Assembly: GCA_012845835.1 (NCBI GenBank)
Contig: JABAKD010000020.1
Span: 10,924,488-10,988,487, forward strand
Direction: 5' to 3'
DNA from: Undaria pinnatifida
Lineage: Eukaryota > Sar > Phaeophyceae > Laminariales > Alariaceae
Length of the DNA stretch: 64,000 bases
Part shown: piece by piece, positions 43,825-54,503 of the stretch
Position numbering within the stretch: position 1 is the stretch's first letter
How the letters are laid out: each line of letters starts with the position of its first letter
Notes under the pieces: generated by a model
Databases searched by the model: none
The model's input: only the letters and a program-made list of their open reading frames with translations
Told to the model about the DNA's origin: nothing
Position numbers and translations under genes: made by a program

Positions 43825-43998
43825 AGAAGCACGAATACTTTTTTACACATACTCATCGACGTCCTCCCGCCATGCTTCAACGTTTGTGGACAGATCCACA
43901 AGATCATCGACAAAAAACAAGAGTGCAAGGTGCTGGGTACCTCCGCTGAGGAGGAAGAGTCCAAGCAAGCCTGCATGCTCCTTCGGAAGCAATGTTGA
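43825..43998 (+). CDS. Cysteine-rich gene, last exon
   Basis: A phase-0 frame follows a possible acceptor CTGCTGGAG/AGA and ends at TGA (43996-43998). It encodes ILIDVLPPCFNVCGQIHKII, then DKKQECKVLG, an acidic stretch and a C-terminal cysteine, six residues being acidic or amide in a row. Five cysteines in about 45 residues (C-x3-C, then single C) suggest disulfides or metal binding. The exact acceptor is uncertain; the stop and frame are clear. Confidence 0.6.
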   Translation, partial: RSTNTFLHILIDVLPPCFNVCGQIHKIIDKKQECKVLGTSAEEEESKQACMLLRKQC

Positions 43999-44690
43999 CA
44001 GCACGTTCTTTATAGAACGTCAAGTTGTGGTTTATTATACCAGCATCGTTTTTTGAGAACTATGCCTAAATGCGTGCTCTTCGTCTTTCAGGAATACAAA
44101 TGTACTTCACATGTTTGCGGTGTGTGCGTTCAAGTTCCTGCTTCCAGCAGGTTTTTTCTGGCACTGCGCTCCTTTACATCTTAAGTGGTAGTTTTCCTGT
44201 CTCTATCCTTGACAAGCGCGTGCCTGGTGTTTATGCACTGCGATAATTTATTATTGATGATCGACTTAGAGAGAGCTATTAATAAGTGTACAGGTGCTAC
44301 CTGAGAGGTGGAAGGATATGCCAAGCAAGTCCTCCGACGTGTCCATCATGGACTGGGCGAATGGATGATAATAACAAACTCATAATCATAATCGTCTCTA
44401 TCCTGTACCGTTGTACTATACATGGACCTCTTGGCATTTTCAAGTCGCCAGTTGCGCCATTTGTGCTTCTTTTCCGCTTTCCTACTGAATGTCCATTCCT
44501 CCTTCCGCAAGCGTAGCGGGCGGCGCCCAGCCGCCCGCGAGCGAAGCCCTTGTAATATATATTATATCTTCTTATCTCCTCCTCCGCCTGATGATCCCTT
44601 CGTCGGGTACCGAGAGCAATCTCCCCGTGAGCCACCCTACGCCGGGCATACAGACTGTCGATTATGCTAGCATGATCGTACGACAAGACA
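43999..44690. other. 3' flank of the cysteine-rich gene; no other gene recognised
   Basis: Contains a segment (44305-44345) related in reverse to 41320-41365 (GGCATATCC..CCTCTCAG) and the hairpin repeat at 44508-44570. ORFs here lack recognisable domains. Confidence 0.4.
44508..44570 (+). repeat. Hairpin repeat H (copy 4)
   Basis: GCGTAGCGGGCGGC, a five-base loop, GCCGCCCGCGAGCGAAG, then CCCTTGTAATATATATTA. This is the best-preserved copy. Confidence 0.7.
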
Positions 44691-45329
44691 ACTTGTGCCT
44701 TTGGACGTAGAGTGCTCGGAGGAGCTCAGGACGAGCATGATTGTCGACTGCAGCGGCTTTTGCGGAGGCTACAGTCGAAATGGAGGGGAATCAATTTGCT
44801 GGGAAGGTTACTCAGTCTCCGAGGACCACAAGGTCGAGACCCAACGCTTAACCCCTTTACAACTGGAAACCCGTTTCTGGGGACAAAAATACTTGGATTT
44901 AGTATAGGGAGGGGTTCGGGGGCTCTAAAGGGGTCAACTGACAAGCAAATGGTTTGGTTTGTTGCATTGCAAGTACAGGATCTTGTCAAGACAATCCTCC
45001 GTGGAAAAGAGCCAGTCGAGGAATGGACAGACGCCCAAGGGAACGCTTGATTACCGACGACTCAAGAATTCCTAGAGGGAATTCTCCTGGAGATCGTCGG
45101 CCAGTTGAAATGGCAACGAAGGCAAGGATTCCATGGGCAGCAGCAAGAAGAGCTAATAAAAATAATGGCTTCCGTAGTAAATGGCGTGGAAATCGGAGGA
45201 AAAGCGATTAGAGGAAATTGACGCAAACCAACCCGAATCGGGAAGGTTGGAAGAGGACGCTGAAGCGGCAGAGCAAGAAACGCCACCGCAACCGCCCGAG
45301 CTGCTACCGCCTAGACCTAGCACCACGCG

Positions 45330-45850
45330 TATAGCAAACCCCTCATCTATGCGACCTAAAGCCCTCCCCCCCCGCCCCCCGCCCCCCCCCGGCACATTCC
45401 CCCCTCCCTCCCCCACAAGAAGGATTTATAGTTTCCACGCACAAATTGACCTGCCCCACCTGTCCCCTCCCCCCCCCATCCCCCCCTCCCGCCCCCCTTT
45501 TGATCAAAATCAGGCCCCCACGTCCTTGAAAACTCCGCCCTCTCCTCACCGGTTATTCGGCTTACAGTATTCACTTGATAAACTGATGCATTTTCTTCCA
45601 CAGCTGTCAGATTTTGTCCCCCTCAGAAACGGGTTTTATAGTTTCCGCGCACAGACTGCTTAACATCACCCTGTTGACTCTGATAGCTACACTGCTGTAG
45701 TTGTAAGGGGAGTCGCCGACCTATATCCTTAATGAGGACACACAACCCGTAATACGCGCGATCGGAGTATCACACACAGCTTGCAAAGATGAGTTTCGAC
45801 AAAATCTTCGATCTCACAGCTAGCTGGAGTGTATTTGAATTTTTATAATA
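45330..45850 (+). repeat. Dispersed repeat family R1 (copy 3)
   Basis: It opens with ACCACGCGTATAGCAAACCC, runs through C-rich tracts at 45360-45495, and ends with the same GGGGAGTCGCCGACCTATAT and CGGAGTATCACACACAGCTT marks. It lies immediately left of the foldback element. Confidence 0.75.
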
Positions 45851-46637
45851 CATGATGACTTCGCTCAGAAGTTCGACCGCTATATCCCCGTCGCTGCTGC
45901 CCGTGTCGGGCGGCGGGGTGGCGCCAGCCCATCCAAGAGACGCCTACAGCCACAGCATTCAAGCCGCTGCCGGCCAAAACAATCTGCCGCTAGCCGCGGC
46001 GCTTCGGGGAGGACGGGAGCCATCGCTCGCCTCGGTCGTTGCCCACGGGTGTTCAATGACCCCTTTACGTTTTTTTATTTTTTTTATTTTCTAGAATGCA
46101 CTACGCCGTTCCTTGATAAGAAGCAGAGTTGAATTTTCCGTGCATTTTTTATGGAATTATGAAAAAAAATCGAATTATGATTTTCCGTGCTCAATCTGGG
46201 CCCTATTTGAAATTTCCTAGAACGCACTACGCCGGTCCTTGATAAGAAGCAGCGTTGATTTTTTCGTGTATTCTTCAGGGCCCGAATTAACGAGAAACTT
46301 GCAAAATCGAATTTCGATTTTTTTTTTTTAATTTCATGAAAAATACACGAAAAATTCAACTTTGGTTCTTATCAAGGAACGGCGCAGTGCGTTCTAGGAA
46401 ATACAAAAATTCAAAAAACGCAAAAGGGTCAACGAACACCCGTGGGCAACGACCGAGGCGAGCGATGGCTCGCGTCCTCCCCGGAGCGCCGCGGCTAGCC
46501 GCAGATTCTTTTGGCCGGCAGCGGCTTGGAGGCTATGGCTCTAGGTGTCTCTTGGATGGGCTGGCGCCACCCCGCCGCTTGACACGGGCAGCAGCGACGG
46601 AGATATAGCGGTCGAACTTCTGAGCGAAGTCATCATG
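45851..46637. mobile_element. Foldback element with 300-bp inverted arms
   Basis: The left arm 45851-46150 and right arm 46338-46637 are reverse complements with roughly 90% identity by eye (for example CATGATGACTTCGCTCAGAA at both outer ends, and TTCCTTGATAAGAA at both inner ends). The spacer of about 190 bp holds a third, direct copy of the inner arm end. It has no coding capacity; ORFs in the arms mirror each other. Confidence 0.85.
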
Positions 46638-47090
46638 TGGTAGTTGGTCGTGTAACTTTCGAGGTGCAGGGCGACGAAAAACTGGGTTTGCGGCGGTCTC
46701 GGTTGCTTTCGAAGCGTCGCAGGCGGTCTACGCTGTGCTAAGGACCTTCGGAGGCCGCGCTGCGGCTGCTCCGGTGATCCTACCTCTCGCAATGTTGGCT
46801 TCTCGCCTCTCAATCAGCCGACGACATGGCACCAATTCGCGTGGCCGGCTTCGGTTACACAGAACAAGCCATGTCTAGGTGGACGAACTCCCTAAATTCA
46901 ATTTCGATTTTCGACTAAATTCGACCGAGAAAGTCTTTTTTTACTTCTTTGTTGAATTTGATTTTTCGTAATAATTCTGAGAATGCCTGCTTGGTGATTC
47001 ATTTCTTGACCAATCAGATGCAAATTAAATTAAATTCTATAAAAAAAAATCGAAATTCGATTTTGCAAGTTCCTCGTTAATACGGGCCCT
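46275..47090. mobile_element. Terminal-inverted-repeat element overlapping the foldback
   Basis: GGGCCCGAATTAACGAGAAA with TTGCAAAATCGAATTTCGAT at 46277-46320 is mirrored at 47040-47085 (ATCGAAATTCGATTTTGCAA, CGTTAATACGGGCCC), giving 45-50 bp ends about 815 bp apart. The interior includes the right foldback arm and the segment also found at 40623-41085. It is probably a non-autonomous DNA element; no transposase is seen. Confidence 0.65.
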
Positions 47091-47379
47091 CTCATGAAAT
47101 CAAGATAAAAAAATCGAATTACGATTTTCCGTGCTCTTCGTTAATCTGCGCCACAACAATAGGGTGTTTGCGTAGATCAAATTATGGTTTGGTCTTGCGA
47201 ACCAGGCTATTCACCATGTTCATAACCGAATCCGATATGAAAACGCTTGCGAAGACCCACAACACGATTTTCGTTTTTTATGAAAACAAAAAATTCTACG
47301 AATTTTCCCCAACACCTCTTAGCCCGTCCTTCGCGACGTACACCCGAACTCAGTCGGGCGCGCCGACGCAGCCCTTCAA

Positions 47380-47646
47380 ATGGAACGGGGGCCTGTATTC
47401 CAGCGGGAGCTCGTACCCTCTGTGCGGGCTGGTGCTGCTGCGCCTCCGATTTTTCAGGGAGCAGCTGTACTCGGAGTGCAGGGCATGGGTATGCTGCTGT
47501 CTAGGCAGTTGAACAGCGCAGCGTACGCAGCGATCGCGGGTGGGATGCAACAGCAGCATCAACAGCAGCAGGAGCAGCTCCAGCAGCAGCTTCACCAGCA
47601 GCACCAACAGGAACAGCAGCAGCAGCAGCAACAACAGCAGCAATAG
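47380..47646 (+). CDS. Glutamine-rich ORF, possible exon
   Basis: An 88-codon forward frame, open upstream to about 47323, reads RGPVFQRELVPSVRAGAAAP, then a hydrophobic/alanine part and a C-terminal run of glutamines with a few H, E and L encoded by CAG/CAA. It stops at TAG within the repeat. Long Q tracts are common in transcriptional regulators, but no DNA-binding domain is present. It could be a free-standing exon or chance coding across a CAG microsatellite (47545-47655). Confidence 0.35.
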   Translation: MERGPVFQRELVPSVRAGAAAPPIFQGAAVLGVQGMGMLLSRQLNSAAYAAIAGGMQQQHQQQQEQLQQQLHQQHQQEQQQQQQQQQQ

Positions 47647-47655
47647 CAGCAGCAA
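47545..47655. repeat. CAG/CAA microsatellite
   Basis: About 110 bp of CAG with CAA, CTC, CAT and GAG interruptions. Confidence 0.9.
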
Positions 47656-48805
47656 CCACGGCAGACAACAACGCACCAACCTCTTCCGCCTCCCATCCAA
47701 GACTCTACGAGCGCTCTTCCGCGTCTCGGGCCGGGGCGTTGCTCAGCGTCTGCGCTGCTACGCAACAACACACGCAGCTGCAACACACGAGGCAAATCGT
47801 GATGCGATGGTGATTTCTTGCCAACTTCACGCCGCATATGCAGTGATTTGATTCGCCCGGGGTAACCCGGGTGGTCTTGGCCAACGATATTTTCTTCTTT
47901 TCGAAACCCAAAAGACCCAAACCCAATCCGAAAATAATCTGGTCTTGAGGCCGTTTTTGGACGATTTTAGGGCGTTTGGGAAGTTCATTTTGGGAAGTTG
48001 ATTATTTTTTGGGACCGGGAGAATAGAAAATGACCAAACCAAACCATAATCTGATCTTCGCATACACCATAATGAAAAAAAAGTAGGTACGAGTCAAACA
48101 GCGTAGATGTTCGCACGGAATAATAAAAAGCCACAATACCGGAGATAGGCTACTACTACAACAGTGTAGATAGATAGATGCGGATCGTCCTGTCAAGACT
48201 TCAACCGAAAAAAAAACGGGAGAACCATCATATCTAAGCTGCTGCTTGCTGTACGAGTACCACAAGCAAGCCCACAAGCGCGTCGAGAACAACAAATCAT
48301 CAGCTCTCGCTCATCATACCTTTTTCGTTCGGGACACCCGAAGCATGTCGCACCAACCGGTACACCCTCAGCACGGCAAGTCCCGATTCCCCACGTTAAA
48401 GACGCCGTGAAAAGAAAACATGACATGTATGTGCGTCTTAGGTCGACTACTGCAGCACAAGGAACTCCATACATGACATGATGCGTCGAAGGATGACATT
48501 CCGGGTGGCTATCGCCACCGAAAGTGACCCTCAGGGGACAGGCCGGGTCGACATACACACGCACCCGTATACAACGGCAGCTTGCGCTGCCGGGGTTGTA
48601 ACGAAGACCACTGATAGGGACAGCTTACGCTATACCTACAATGGGACCCGAAGGGTGCGCCAGCTAGCGTTGGGCTGCGAAAGCAACTGAGTTAAATCGA
48701 CACACGACGCGTATGAAAATACGTGGAAGTGTGGTGAGCTAAAGCTTTATTTTTCCCCATCCGCCGGAGGATAAATAAAAAAAAAAAAAAAATGTGTCGA
48801 AGGTT

Positions 48806-49138
48806 TGACTACTACTCTGCAGGTATTGAGGCCGCGCCTCATTACCACCATTATTTACTGGTAGGTCAGTTTCGTGAGTTCGAATCCCCCCGAGTGCATA
48901 CCCGTATAAATTCGTGGGGGACTGTTTCTTGTGCACAAATGGGCCCAAATTGCCTTGCGGAAAGCGCGAAAGCGTGAGTTAGCACTCTCGATGAAAAGTC
49001 GACAAGCAGTGGGATTGCTGAACCCTATCTACGCGCGACAAAAATTGAAGGCAAGAACCGGGGGCAAAAAGGGGCAGCACCTGTGACCACGGCTTATCCA
49101 GAAGCTGGAAAGTAGAGTGTGAAAAAAAAAAAAAAAAA
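48806..49138 (+). mobile_element. tRNA-headed SINE (copy 3)
   Basis: B-box GAGTTCGAATCCC, TTCGTGGGGGACTGTTTCTT, TTGTGCACAAATG, GACAAGCAGTGGGATTGCTG, GGCTTATCCAGAAGCTGG and a 17-nt poly(A) at 49122-49138. The head is more diverged than in copy 1, so the 5' border is approximate. Confidence 0.8.
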
Positions 49139-49187
49139 CTACAGCGAGGCGGAGCAGATCGGAGACAGAGACCTAGTCTATACTAAT

Positions 49188-49420
49188 AATACTCGTGAGT
49201 AATGAGACGTATGCACCGGCATGGACCTGGCACATTGTAGACTGACTCCCGATTTCACTTTTATATGTTTCTGGTGGAGGCATGAATTGCGTCAGCTGTG
49301 ATATATGCGTGTACCACCTTGGGTTGTGTGTGTGTTTTCCCTGGGGTATTCCTCAGCTCCAGAGTGACTGGAGCCTGTCCTGTGACCACGGACTTGATTA
49401 TGCGAGTGAGAACAACAACA
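49188..49420 (-). repeat. Inverted-repeat partner of 38700-38935
   Basis: Reverse complement of the segment described at 38.7 kb. SINE copy 3 ends just 50 bp to its left. Confidence 0.75.
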
Positions 49421-49439
49421 ATAATACTACTCAATTGTT

Positions 49440-49625
49440 CGTACGCAAGGAAGCTGCCAGCTTGCAGGCAAATCCCCTGTTTCCCACCTCGATGACAGCA
49501 GCGACAGCAGCAGCTGGGATCTCCTTTCAGCACTTGTTCGTATGCAAGCGGCCAGCTTGCAGGCAGATCCCCTGTGTCCCACCTCGATGACAGCAGCGAC
49601 AGCAGCCGGGATGTCTTTTTAGTCA
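49440..49625. repeat. Short tandem duplication
   Basis: AGCTTGCAGGCA(A/G)ATCCCCTGT, TCCCACCTCGATGACAGCAG and CGACAGCAGC occur twice about 110 bp apart. Confidence 0.7.
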
Positions 49626-49764
49626 CCCCACTTCGTGGTGCGGTGCTTTGCTGTTTGTTTATGAGCAGCTAGCTGCTGCTCAGCAGTGAAGGTAGAAATA
49701 CATGGTAAACCTACGACAGAAAAATCGCGGATATTTATTCATCATGGGGATCAGCATATCGATT

Positions 49765-49880
49765 TTACTATAAATAGCCAATACGCGCAATCGGAGTATC
49801 ACACACAGCTTGCAAAGATGAGTTTCGACGAAATCTTTGATCTCACACAGCTGGAGCGTATTTTCATTTTTTATAATTGT
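49765..49880 (+). repeat. Dispersed repeat family R1 (partial copy 4)
   Basis: Only the right end is present: CGGAGTATCACACACAGCTT, AAAGATGAGTTTCGACGAAA and GATCTCACA, followed by a T-rich border. The C-tract part is missing. Confidence 0.65.
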
Positions 49881-50019
49881 CAACCATCACAGAAAAACAC
49901 TGCTATTATTAATACCACATTACAGGTAGGTGATGATCTCTAAACATTCCCTACGGCCTGATTGTATAGTTGCGCCGCGTTCATTGCTCCGCTCTCCATC
50001 AGGTACACCAGCTACGAGC

Positions 50020-50095
50020 AACGAGTACTCCTGCTCTTGCTGCTACTGCTGCTGCTGCTGCTGCTGTGCTGTTGCGTTGCTGACGCCGTTCCCTA
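50020..50095. repeat. CTG microsatellite
   Basis: CTGCTGCTG runs with TTG, TAC and TGTG interruptions. Further CTG-rich DNA lies at 50240-50275. Confidence 0.8.
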
Positions 50096-50439
50096 CTACT
50101 GCAGAAGCTGTCTGCTGCTGCTGTGCGGCTTTGTGCTGCTGCATGCAGCTGCTCGATAGAAGGGAAATGCGAAATGCGAGCTGCCCGTTCTCTGGAAGCT
50201 AATTTAGTCTATCGGCGACGGTCCGTGAGTTCTTGTCTTGCTGCCGCTGCTACTACTGCTACTGCTGTTGCTGCTGTACGCCGGCTTGGTGTTAGCTGTG
50301 CGTTCACTGGTATGCAGTAGCTGGTCCACGGCATAGCTCTCAGGAAGCGACAGTTAGCAGAAACGTAGGCCCTGCGCTGGATTGGTATTATAGCATCTGG
50401 TACCTGGGGTCTGTACAGGTCTGTTACTTTCGACGGAAA

Positions 50440-50505
50440 TGTAAAGATTACAAGGGCTCCGCACCACGGGCGGCTGACGCCGCCCGCTACGCTCGCGCAA
50501 GGCAG
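50440..50505 (-). repeat. Hairpin repeat H (copy 5)
   Basis: On the minus strand: GCGAGCGTAGCGGGCGGCG, then TCAGCCGCCCG, then GGAGCCCTTGTAATCTTTA. It is very close in sequence to copies 3 and 4. Confidence 0.7.
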
Positions 50506-50889
50506 GGAAGAATGCAACTAAAAACATAGACTATGTAAAGGGGGCAGAAAGAAGAGGCCCACGATTTGGTGCGAACAGCGATTTGATAATGCCAAGAGCT
50601 GCTTGTGCAGAGCAAATTGCCCTGTTGTGCTCAGCTGTGCTGTGTGCTTTTGTTACCGGTGTTACGTTCTGATCGGCAGTACGGGGGTAATTTGCGTGGG
50701 GGAAAAAACAGGGGGCCGTGAAAGATCAAATACATAGTCTATAGAAAAAGAAAAAAGAGGAAAAGTAGTACTCCGTACACAACAACACACGCATTATACC
50801 CGGTAATGCTCTATGTTCGAAAGAAAGCACACAGCACAGCGACACAGCACCGCAGCGAAGGGCACGGCACCGCACCGCATGGCTCCGCA

Positions 50890-51207
50890 CGGCTCCGCAC
50901 GGCGCTACGCTGCGCTACGCTGCGCTACGCTGCGCTGCTGGGCCATATATAGCCGGATTGATCTGAGCTGGGCGTGCATGTGATCCAACAGCGTAGTATC
51001 TGATGGTACGTACAAACCTGGTGTAGTAGTACAGGTACCAGGTATGTACTATTGGCGTTTCGTATATCGAACGGCTCCGCACGGCGCTACGCTGCGCTGC
51101 TGGGCCATATATAGCCGGATTGATCTGAGCTGGGCGTGCATGTGATCCAACAGCGTAGTATCTGATGGTACGTACAAACCTGGTGTAGTAGTACCGGTAT
51201 GTACTAT
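50890..51207. repeat. Tandem duplication with a 10-bp core repeat
   Basis: About 140 bp (GCTGGGCCATATATAGCCGG to ACCTGGTGTAGTAGTAC) occur twice, nearly identical, at about 50935-51040 and 51097-51200. The first copy is preceded by GCTACGCTGC repeated three times, the second by one unit. Confidence 0.85.
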
Positions 51208-51674
51208 CTCGCCCTCCGAGTTGTAAAGTGGTGGGGAAGCGCTACGGCGACAGGTGGCCAGCGTAGGGAGCTGAAAGTCGGTGCCTACTCGTAGAACACT
51301 AAAAAGCCGGCAGTCAACTTCAACATCTCACGACTTTGCGCCGTAGATGCGTCGTAGAGTCGTAGATCATACGTTGGATAAAGTTACGGAATGAAGAAAA
51401 TAAAAAGAGAAACGGGAAAAAAGGAAACGAAGAAAGCGAAGAAAGTAAGGAACGCGAAGAATGCCGGGAAGGTTCTCCGAGAGTGGGGTTTAGGCAGGCG
51501 TTTTCCAAGTGGGAGCGCTGAGAGCGGAGCAGGTCCCATTAACCAAGTGAATAAGGTTTAAAAAAATTTCGAGGACAAATGTAATTATATCTATTGTACT
51601 CCTAAAATATGTGCACAAGGTTTCTGCGCTGACGCAACGCCACGTCAACGCGATTCCAAGACCATCGGACTCGC

Positions 51675-51700
51675 ATGGGTGGGTGGGTGGGTGGGTGGGT
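51675..51700. repeat. GGGT microsatellite
   Basis: Six GGGT/GGTG units; a possible quadruplex former. Confidence 0.85.
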
Positions 51701-52129
51701 CCGTCGGGGGTTTTAAGTCGTGATATTATCCATAAATTAATACCTGGTATTATGATACTAGATGGACGCAATTGCGTACGTACGGAACATGACTGACTGG
51801 CTGACGCCGGAATGCCAAGCTGGACAGAATGCGACGTCAACACTTAAGTCTTGTTCTACAGCAGAGAGACGGGGGATCCCACAGGATTTGTTTGAGTAGG
51901 AGCTCGTATGGAGGCATTTCGCGTACATATAAAACCACTTGGAAATAGGGTATGGCATCTGCAAGCAAGATCCTTATTTCGAAAGTTTAGAAAAAATGCT
52001 GCAAAGATCCAATAATACAGAGCTTTTCATGTGTTTTAAGCCCTTTTTTTGGAACCCATAACTTCTTACCCCTCACGGGAACGAAATAATATTATTTGCC
52101 GCCGCCAGCTTTTCTGCTACGACTCGAGA

Positions 52130-52855
52130 ACAGTTATATCAGGTATACAAACAAACATTCGAATTTGTGTACTTGGGTGGGGCTATCACCGCAGACAGAG
52201 ACCTAAGCATTGAAATAACGCGGCGTTTTCAGAGGGCCTGGGCGTGCTTCCAGCGGTACAAGATTGAAATTTATGATTGCCCGGGTGTGCGCTTACGGTT
52301 GAAGGTACGGTTGCTGGAAGCCGGGGTGATCGAGACACTACTCTACGGTTGCATGACGTGAAACCCGAACAAGCCTGACTATGACAGGCAACGACGGGTT
52401 CACCACTCCATGCTCCTCCTATGCCTCGGATGGCGGAAACGGAAGCGCGACGGCCATATCCTATCGTACGCCGACGCGCGTGGCAAGACAGCTTCCGAGA
52501 GCATAGAGGCGATAGTGCGCAAACGGAGGATATTGTTTGCGAGATTCGTAGCACCTATGGGGGAGGAGCGTCAGCCACAGAGGGTGATGTTTGGGGAGCT
52601 TGTTGGGGGTAAGGGCTACTCAGGGAGGCAAGAGAAGGACTGGTTGGCTCATCTGGAGGAGGATATGTCGGTCTTTAAACTGAAATTCGAAGGGTGGCGA
52701 AAGGCTTCTAAAAAGACCGGCAGATGGTTTCGACGAGTAGAGGAGGGAGCCGAGTTGTTCATGCGGGAATGACGTGAGACGGAGAGACGCAGAGCTGCAG
52801 AGCGACGAGCAAAGGCCGCCACCGCGCCATCCACCGTCGGCATCTCTAAGCGGCC
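52130..52855 (+). pseudogene. LINE-type reverse transcriptase, C-terminal tail
   Basis: The frame reads FVYLGGAITADRDLSIEITR, RAWACF, LRLKVRLLEAGVIETLLYGC, then a TGA where relatives have tryptophan (52359-52361). It continues in another frame with RRVHHSMLLLCLGWRKRKRD, ILSYADARGKTASESIEA, VRKRRILFARFVA and [15 protein letters not shown]. It is the same LINE group as 28558-30320, truncated on the 5' side. It runs straight into the G-rich minisatellite, which may have grown from its 3' end. Confidence 0.82.
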
Positions 52856-52859
52856 GGGG

Positions 52860-53218
52860 GGAAGGGGGAGGGGGGGAGGGGGGAGGGGGGAGGGGGGAGG
52901 GGGGACGGGGGGAGGGGGGAGGGCGGGAGGGGGAAGGGGGGAGGAGGGAGGGGGGGAAGGGGGAGGGGGGAGAGGGGAAGGGGAGAAGGGTGGGGGGGGA
53001 AGGGGGGAGAGGGGGAGGGGGGAGGATAGGAGGGGGGGAGGGGGGGAGGGGGGAGGGGGAAGGGGGGGAGGGGGGGAGGGGGGAGGGGGGGAGGGGGGAG
53101 GGGGGGAGGGGGGGAGGGGGGGAGGGGGGGAGGGGGGAGGGGGAAGGGAGGGAGGGGGGGAGGGGGGAGGGGGGAGGAGGGGAGGAGGGGAGGGGGGAGG
53201 GAGGGAGGGGGGGGAAGG
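52860..53218. repeat. (GGGGGGA)n minisatellite, 360 bp
   Basis: G runs of 3 to 8 separated mostly by single A, with a period near 7. More than 40 runs of three or more G make it a very strong quadruplex candidate. The 150-codon and 221-codon ORFs across it are artefacts. Confidence 0.95.
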
Positions 53219-54503
53219 GGCGGCGCTGAATTCTGCGTCTGGCCATCATCGTCTTGAAATTGTTGGGCCTTTCAATGGCCGTCACAAGTTAGCGTAAGGC
53301 CTCACCGACTTTTCGCTTTATTGCGTTCTCTCCCCTGTGAAGCCTAACCGTAAGCCACGAACCGGCCGAAGTTCTAAACGCATCGTGTTAACATAGCCTG
53401 TTTTTTACTGTTCCGATAAAACATCTAGATATTAGAGTCACCGAAAAACCGGGGACCAGGGGACGCTTGGGTTACCCCGCGGCCTTAACCTACATATATA
53501 ATCGGTTCGCTCATGGAAAAGTAGACTTATGATAATTGTTGAAGTTAAAAAACTCTATAGTGCATAATAAGTAGCCTATCAAAAGGCGACCTGCCGTCAT
53601 GTGCCAGCCGGAAATACCGGTCCTATAAGGGCAGCAATTAATAGCACTAAAGTGGGCACTCCGACTTAAGACAAGTGTGGAGCAGGCCAGGCCGAAACTA
53701 GCTCTCTTAACTATGAATATCCTTCTCCCTTGAAGAGTTTCTTCCTTAAGTCGGCTATTCAGCGAAAAACACGATTTTCATAAGTGCATGAATGACGGCC
53801 GAATCGAAAGTGCGTTGGGGTAGAATTGGACACCCCTGAGAGTCATGAATGTATGGTGAAACAATTTATTGTAATGTACCTGCACGGAAGTCAAACATAA
53901 CGTTTGTTTCACCCATCACTCCATAATGCATTTTGTACTCTGTATACCATGCAGTGTACCTTGCAAAATAAGCACTACCTGCTGTTTGTGCGTCTTGCGA
54001 CACACAACCCGTCCAACTAGCTACGTCTAGACCTAAGCCCTGCGCAGATTACCGCTGATTTCTCTGAACTTTTTATCGACTGTGGAAAAACAATACTTCC
54101 GCGACTGTGGGTAAAAAAAAAAAAACACACACACACACAAGAGCCGAGAGCAGTACAAGCAGACGAACTGAAAGCATAGACCAACTCAACGTAGAGCTTT
54201 AGCACAACACAGTAGTAACGTATGTAAGGTTGGAATTCGTTGCTTACTCCCCAGATACTGGATGGACTCCCTCGCCCTAAAACAACAACCCTCCTTTACA
54301 ATTCTACCAGCAGAAAAAAACGCGAACATCACTTTGCACCGCCGCTACTGACCCCGACCCATTCAGTCAAACCGGATCCCTCGACGTTTGGCACGGCCAC
54401 CTTACACGCTGAGACTAGGAAGACGGATCCCTCTACGAGAGATGCCCACCTGGTGCGACTGTGATTGTTTTTAGCGCCTGAGGGCAAGAGGTTCACTCCT
54501 TTT
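53219..54503. other. No gene recognised left of the Copia element
   Basis: AT-balanced sequence with a CA run at 54125-54140. No recognisable protein, RNA or repeat. Confidence 0.4.

Noticed and set aside
48739-48948. Minus-strand ORF with a GGIRTHETDLP-type peptide
   Set aside because: This is the usual translation of a SINE tRNA-like head, not a protein; the SINE is annotated instead.
52620-53285. Long ORFs (151 and 221 codons) across the G-rich tract
   Set aside because: Any frame through (GGGGGGA)n is open; the peptides are only G/E/R or P/S runs.
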